Shown: positions 61,732 to 64,000 of the stretch, one piece after another
How positions within the stretch are numbered: the first letter of the stretch is position 1
Layout of the letters: each line of letters opens with the position of its first letter
Assembly: GCA_030538275.1 (NCBI GenBank)
Contig: JAUNUH010000001.1
Span: 62,001-126,000 of the forward strand
Length of the DNA stretch: 64,000 bases
Reading direction: 5' to 3'
Source of the DNA: Flavobacteriaceae bacterium
GTDB taxonomy: Bacteria; Bacteroidota; Bacteroidia; Flavobacteriales; Weeksellaceae
The notes under the pieces: generated by a model
Told to the model about the DNA's origin: nothing
Databases searched by the model: none
What the model saw: only the letters and a program-made list of their open reading frames with translations
Made by a program: the position numbers and the translations under genes

Positions 61732-63508
61732 GGCTTTCGGTTTTTAAAAGATTTTTAATATCAATTTTGTCCAGTTTTGCTTCTTTTTTGGGTATCATAT
61801 TTATGAAATTAATGGCAAAAATGATGTGCGAAACAAACATCATCGTTCCACCCACCGCTCGCCATACCCAATAGGGTTTCATCAAAATAACAGATTCTAT
61901 AAATGGATTTTGTTCAACCCAGCTCAATCCTCTCAAGCTTCCACCCACCATCAACGACATCATATATAAAGTTAAACCCAAAAATGCAATCCAAAAATGG
62001 GCACCAACCATCAATTGAGATGGTGCACGATTGGTAATTTTGGGAACTATGGCATAGGTACAAGCCCATAATATAAATGCAATAATGCCATACATCGTCA
62101 TATGTGAATGCGCAACATTGAAATCGGTGAAATGCCAAATAAAATTGGTAAAACGCATCGCTTGAAAACTTCCCTGAGACGACCCAACAAGATAAAAAGT
62201 GACCCCAACTATGAAAAATGGTAATACATAACTTCTCGAAATCTCATGAAAACTACCCCTCATTGTTAATGCAAAATTGGCAGTACCTGCAAAAACAGGT
62301 ATAAACATCCCAACACTGTAAATAATGGCCACAGTCTGCAACCACCAAGGTAATGGACTGAACACAAAATGATGCGTACCAATCATGGTGTAGAAAAGCA
62401 TTTGAGTCCAGAAGGCTAGAACCCCTAATGAATAGGAATATATGGGCTTGTTGAGCGATGATGGTAAATAATAATATATAAGACCCAATGTAGTCGTCAT
62501 AAACCACATGCCCACACCTTGGTGCATATAATATCCTGCAATTACCGTTTCGCCCAAACCATCTTGATAAAAAGGAAGATAGCCAATTATGAGCAAAACC
62601 ATAGTCCAAATCATCCCTGCAATTATATACCAATTAGAGATATAGATATCAGACATTTTGCGCCGGGAAACTGTTTTGTAGAAATTTATAAATGTGAGAA
62701 AGAGTCCAAGAAAGAAAAATAATGCAGCAGGCCAAATATATTCACGGTATTCACCACCACCATTGTTAATACCTGCCATTAAAAAAAAGTTTCCTAAAAG
62801 CACAGCCAGATTAAATGAAATCCAGCTGGCATAAGCTAATTTTTTACTATAAATTTCGGTGTTGGAAGTACGTGAAATAACAAAATATGCTAAGCCTACA
62901 ATAGCTTGAGACGACCAGCCCCAAAAAACGGTATTGGTGTGTACAGGACGCAATCTGCCAAAGGATAGCCATGAAATATGATCTAAATCTGCCCAGAAAA
63001 ATTTCATCCCAAGATATTGACCCACCAAGGTTCCAAATAGCAACCAGAAAATAGCACTTCCTATGAACATCAACACAATACGTCGCAGAAAAGGCGAAAC
63101 CTCTAAGTTGACTCGAGAATGTTTTTTTTCATCGACCAACGGAAATCCAGGATCGTTGACCCATTCTTTTACTATACCTTTGCGGTCTTGTACTACCGTC
63201 TGCGCACTGCCAAGCTCTGTGCCTTCCAATTTGTAATCCAATGCCTCTTTACGTGCCTGTAAAATATGATCAATTTCTTCTGTATCCAGCGACATTAGCT
63301 CTTTGGCGAGAATGGATTTATCCTTGAGTTCCTTCTTGATCCGGTTTTTTTCGACATAACCAAATACCCTCTGCGTCAAAATCAATACAGCAATCACCAA
63401 TACAAATAGTATTAAAAACATGGTACCTAGAACGCCAGGATTGGTAAACCAATTACTCGTGTCGGTACTTTGTAGAAAAATGCTTATATAAAAAGAGTGT
63501 GAGTTCAT
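61724..63508 (-). CDS. ccoN: cbb3-like haem-copper oxidase catalytic subunit (CcoN)
   Basis: 594 residues. After an N-terminal helix (26-45) and a charged stretch (46-135) comes the 12-helix core. Visible ligands: low-spin haem H190 (RLRPVHTN), Cu_B H329 (YYMHQGVG) and H379-H380 (IGTHH), haem axial His pair H467/H469 (VAHSH). Y373, six residues before H379, sits where the cross-linked Tyr of cbb3 oxidases lies and argues for O2 reduction rather than NO reduction. The usual Glu of the STFEG motif reads Gln (Q445, SSQGS). The operon lacks ccoP, ccoQ, ccoS, ccoG and ccoH. A shared operator lies 56 bp upstream. Confidence 0.88.
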   Translation of the reverse strand: MNSHSFYISIFLQSTDTSNWFTNPGVLGTMFLILFVLVIAVLILTQRVFGYVEKNRIKKELKDKSILAKELMSLDTEEIDHILQARKEALDYKLEGTELGSAQTVVQDRKGIVKEWVNDPGFPLVDEKKHSRVNLEVSPFLRRIVLMFIGSAIFWLLFGTLVGQYLGMKFFWADLDHISWLSFGRLRPVHTNTVFWGWSSQAIVGLAYFVISRTSNTEIYSKKLAYASWISFNLAVLLGNFFLMAGINNGGGEYREYIWPAALFFFLGLFLTFINFYKTVSRRKMSDIYISNWYIIAGMIWTMVLLIIGYLPFYQDGLGETVIAGYYMHQGVGMWFMTTTLGLIYYYLPSSLNKPIYSYSLGVLAFWTQMLFYTMIGTHHFVFSPLPWWLQTVAIIYSVGMFIPVFAGTANFALTMRGSFHEISRSYVLPFFIVGVTFYLVGSSQGSFQAMRFTNFIWHFTDFNVAHSHMTMYGIIAFILWACTYAIVPKITNRAPSQLMVGAHFWIAFLGLTLYMMSLMVGGSLRGLSWVEQNPFIESVILMKPYWVWRAVGGTMMFVSHIIFAINFINMIPKKEAKLDKIDIKNLLKTESHV

Positions 63509-63563
63509 ACGAAAAATGGCTTTTTTATTTTCTAAATATGGAGCTAATGTAATCTAAAATTTT

Positions 63564-63587
63564 ATTTAAGACAAAAATATCATAAAT
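63564..63587. promoter_or_regulatory. Operator upstream of ccoN, same motif as ric
   Basis: ATTTAAGACAAA followed by AATATCATAAAT. It equals the ric-upstream site at 20 of 24 positions and keeps the outer ATTTA/TAAAT arms. The rest of the 306-bp gap 63509-63814 is AT-rich with no further feature seen. Confidence 0.6.
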
Positions 63588-63814
63588 TAATTTTAAAAAA
63601 AGTTTCCAAATTTCATCTCATTTTATTCAAGAAATTGCCTGCAAGTAATAGGTTTTTAATGATTTAAGTCATAAAAATTCAAACAGAATTTCGCTTAAAA
63701 TAATTTTTTACTCATGAAATGCTGCCAAGGAAAATTAATTTCATACTTTTAAAACAGAAAAGTATATATAGATTAGACCTTTAATTTAATTCATACATTG
63801 AAATTCAAAAAAAA

Positions 63815-64000
63815 ATGGACCTCATATCTCTTCGCCGCAAATTCCACCAAATTCCAGAAATAGGATATCAAGAATTCAAAACATCTGAACTTATTTGTCA
63901 AACGCTCAAACAATTAGATATTCCTTTTCAGAGAGGATTAGCCAAAGGCACGGGAGTTCTGGCAGAATTACACAAAGGAGAAGGAAAAACCATTTTGCTG
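63815..64000 (+). CDS. M20-family amidohydrolase/peptidase, 5' part
   Basis: The first 62 codons before the window ends. MDLISLRRKFHQIPEIGYQE, then FKTSELICQTLKQLDIPFQ, is the N terminus of M20D aminoacylase-like amidohydrolases (hippurate/N-acyl-amino-acid hydrolases), whose LRR-x-x-HQ-x-PE motif is clear. Metal ligands lie beyond the edge. Confidence 0.85.
   Translation, partial: MDLISLRRKFHQIPEIGYQEFKTSELICQTLKQLDIPFQRGLAKGTGVLAELHKGEGKTILL

Noticed and set aside
61724..63508. Calling this subunit a nitric oxide reductase (NorB-like)
   Set aside because: The Tyr position of cbb3 oxidases (Y373, six before the His pair) is kept and the second subunit is CcoO-like, although the NO-stress neighbours made the idea attractive.

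Overview
The window looks like AT-rich chromosomal DNA of a Flavobacteriia-type Bacteroidota, probably near Weeksellaceae/Chryseobacterium, although the genus cannot be fixed from sequence alone. The signs are type IX secretion (T9SS) C-terminal domains, TAnnTTTG promoter -7 boxes, the Bacteroidota-type long aromatic amino acid hydroxylase, SusC/BtuB-style TonB receptors, DUF5606 and MacB-type split ABC exporters.

Layout. 1-7.6 kb: the 3' end of secA, a SecB-like chaperone, a Crp/Fnr regulator with a rhodanese lipoprotein, a DPP IV peptidase, arsC, a PspC protein and pepE. A remnant of an Rhs core lies at about 2.8 kb. 7.7-11.1 kb: a cobalamin riboswitch controlling btuB and a secreted beta-propeller that resembles BtuG but carries a T9SS domain. 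11.1-17.6 kb: ettA, an ABC exporter whose permease is fused to a periplasmic DUF4369/TlpA thioredoxin, a lipocalin-like lipoprotein and an ECF sigma/anti-sigma-like pair. 17.7-29.9 kb: two halves of a MacAB-like exporter (adaptor plus permease; permease plus ATPase) separated by an RND efflux operon with its TetR regulator.

30.85-47.08 kb: a plasmid of about 16.2 kb integrated into an AEC-family transporter gene. The insertion splits the chromosomal AEC gene and the plasmid's own rep gene. Rejoining the outer pieces at a short GAAAA(A)G core restores an AEC frame (GEKGIETVII), and rejoining the inner ends restores a Rep frame (NAPYSFQFEPIK). The plasmid carries rep iterons, mobC and a relaxase gene with a premature stop, an IS1-like element, a three-gene operon (lamin-tail/T9SS protein, 2282-aa SpvB/Rhs protein with an HEMLH-bearing C-terminal tip, lipoprotein), a serine recombinase coupled to an AbiEii-type toxin pair, and a ParA/small-CBP partition module with AT-rich repeats.

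47.1-64 kb: chromosomal again. It holds tpx, a DEDDh exonuclease-GIY-YIG fusion, phenylalanine hydroxylase, a cysteine desulfurase, an OmpA lipoprotein, mazG-DUF5606-def, DUF808, and a respiratory/nitrosative-stress block (ric, an Rrf2 regulator and a cbb3-like ccoN-ccoO operon). In that block ric and ccoN share a near-palindromic 24-bp upstream motif. Three members of a hairpin repeat family lie at 1.2, 30.0 and 57.4 kb.
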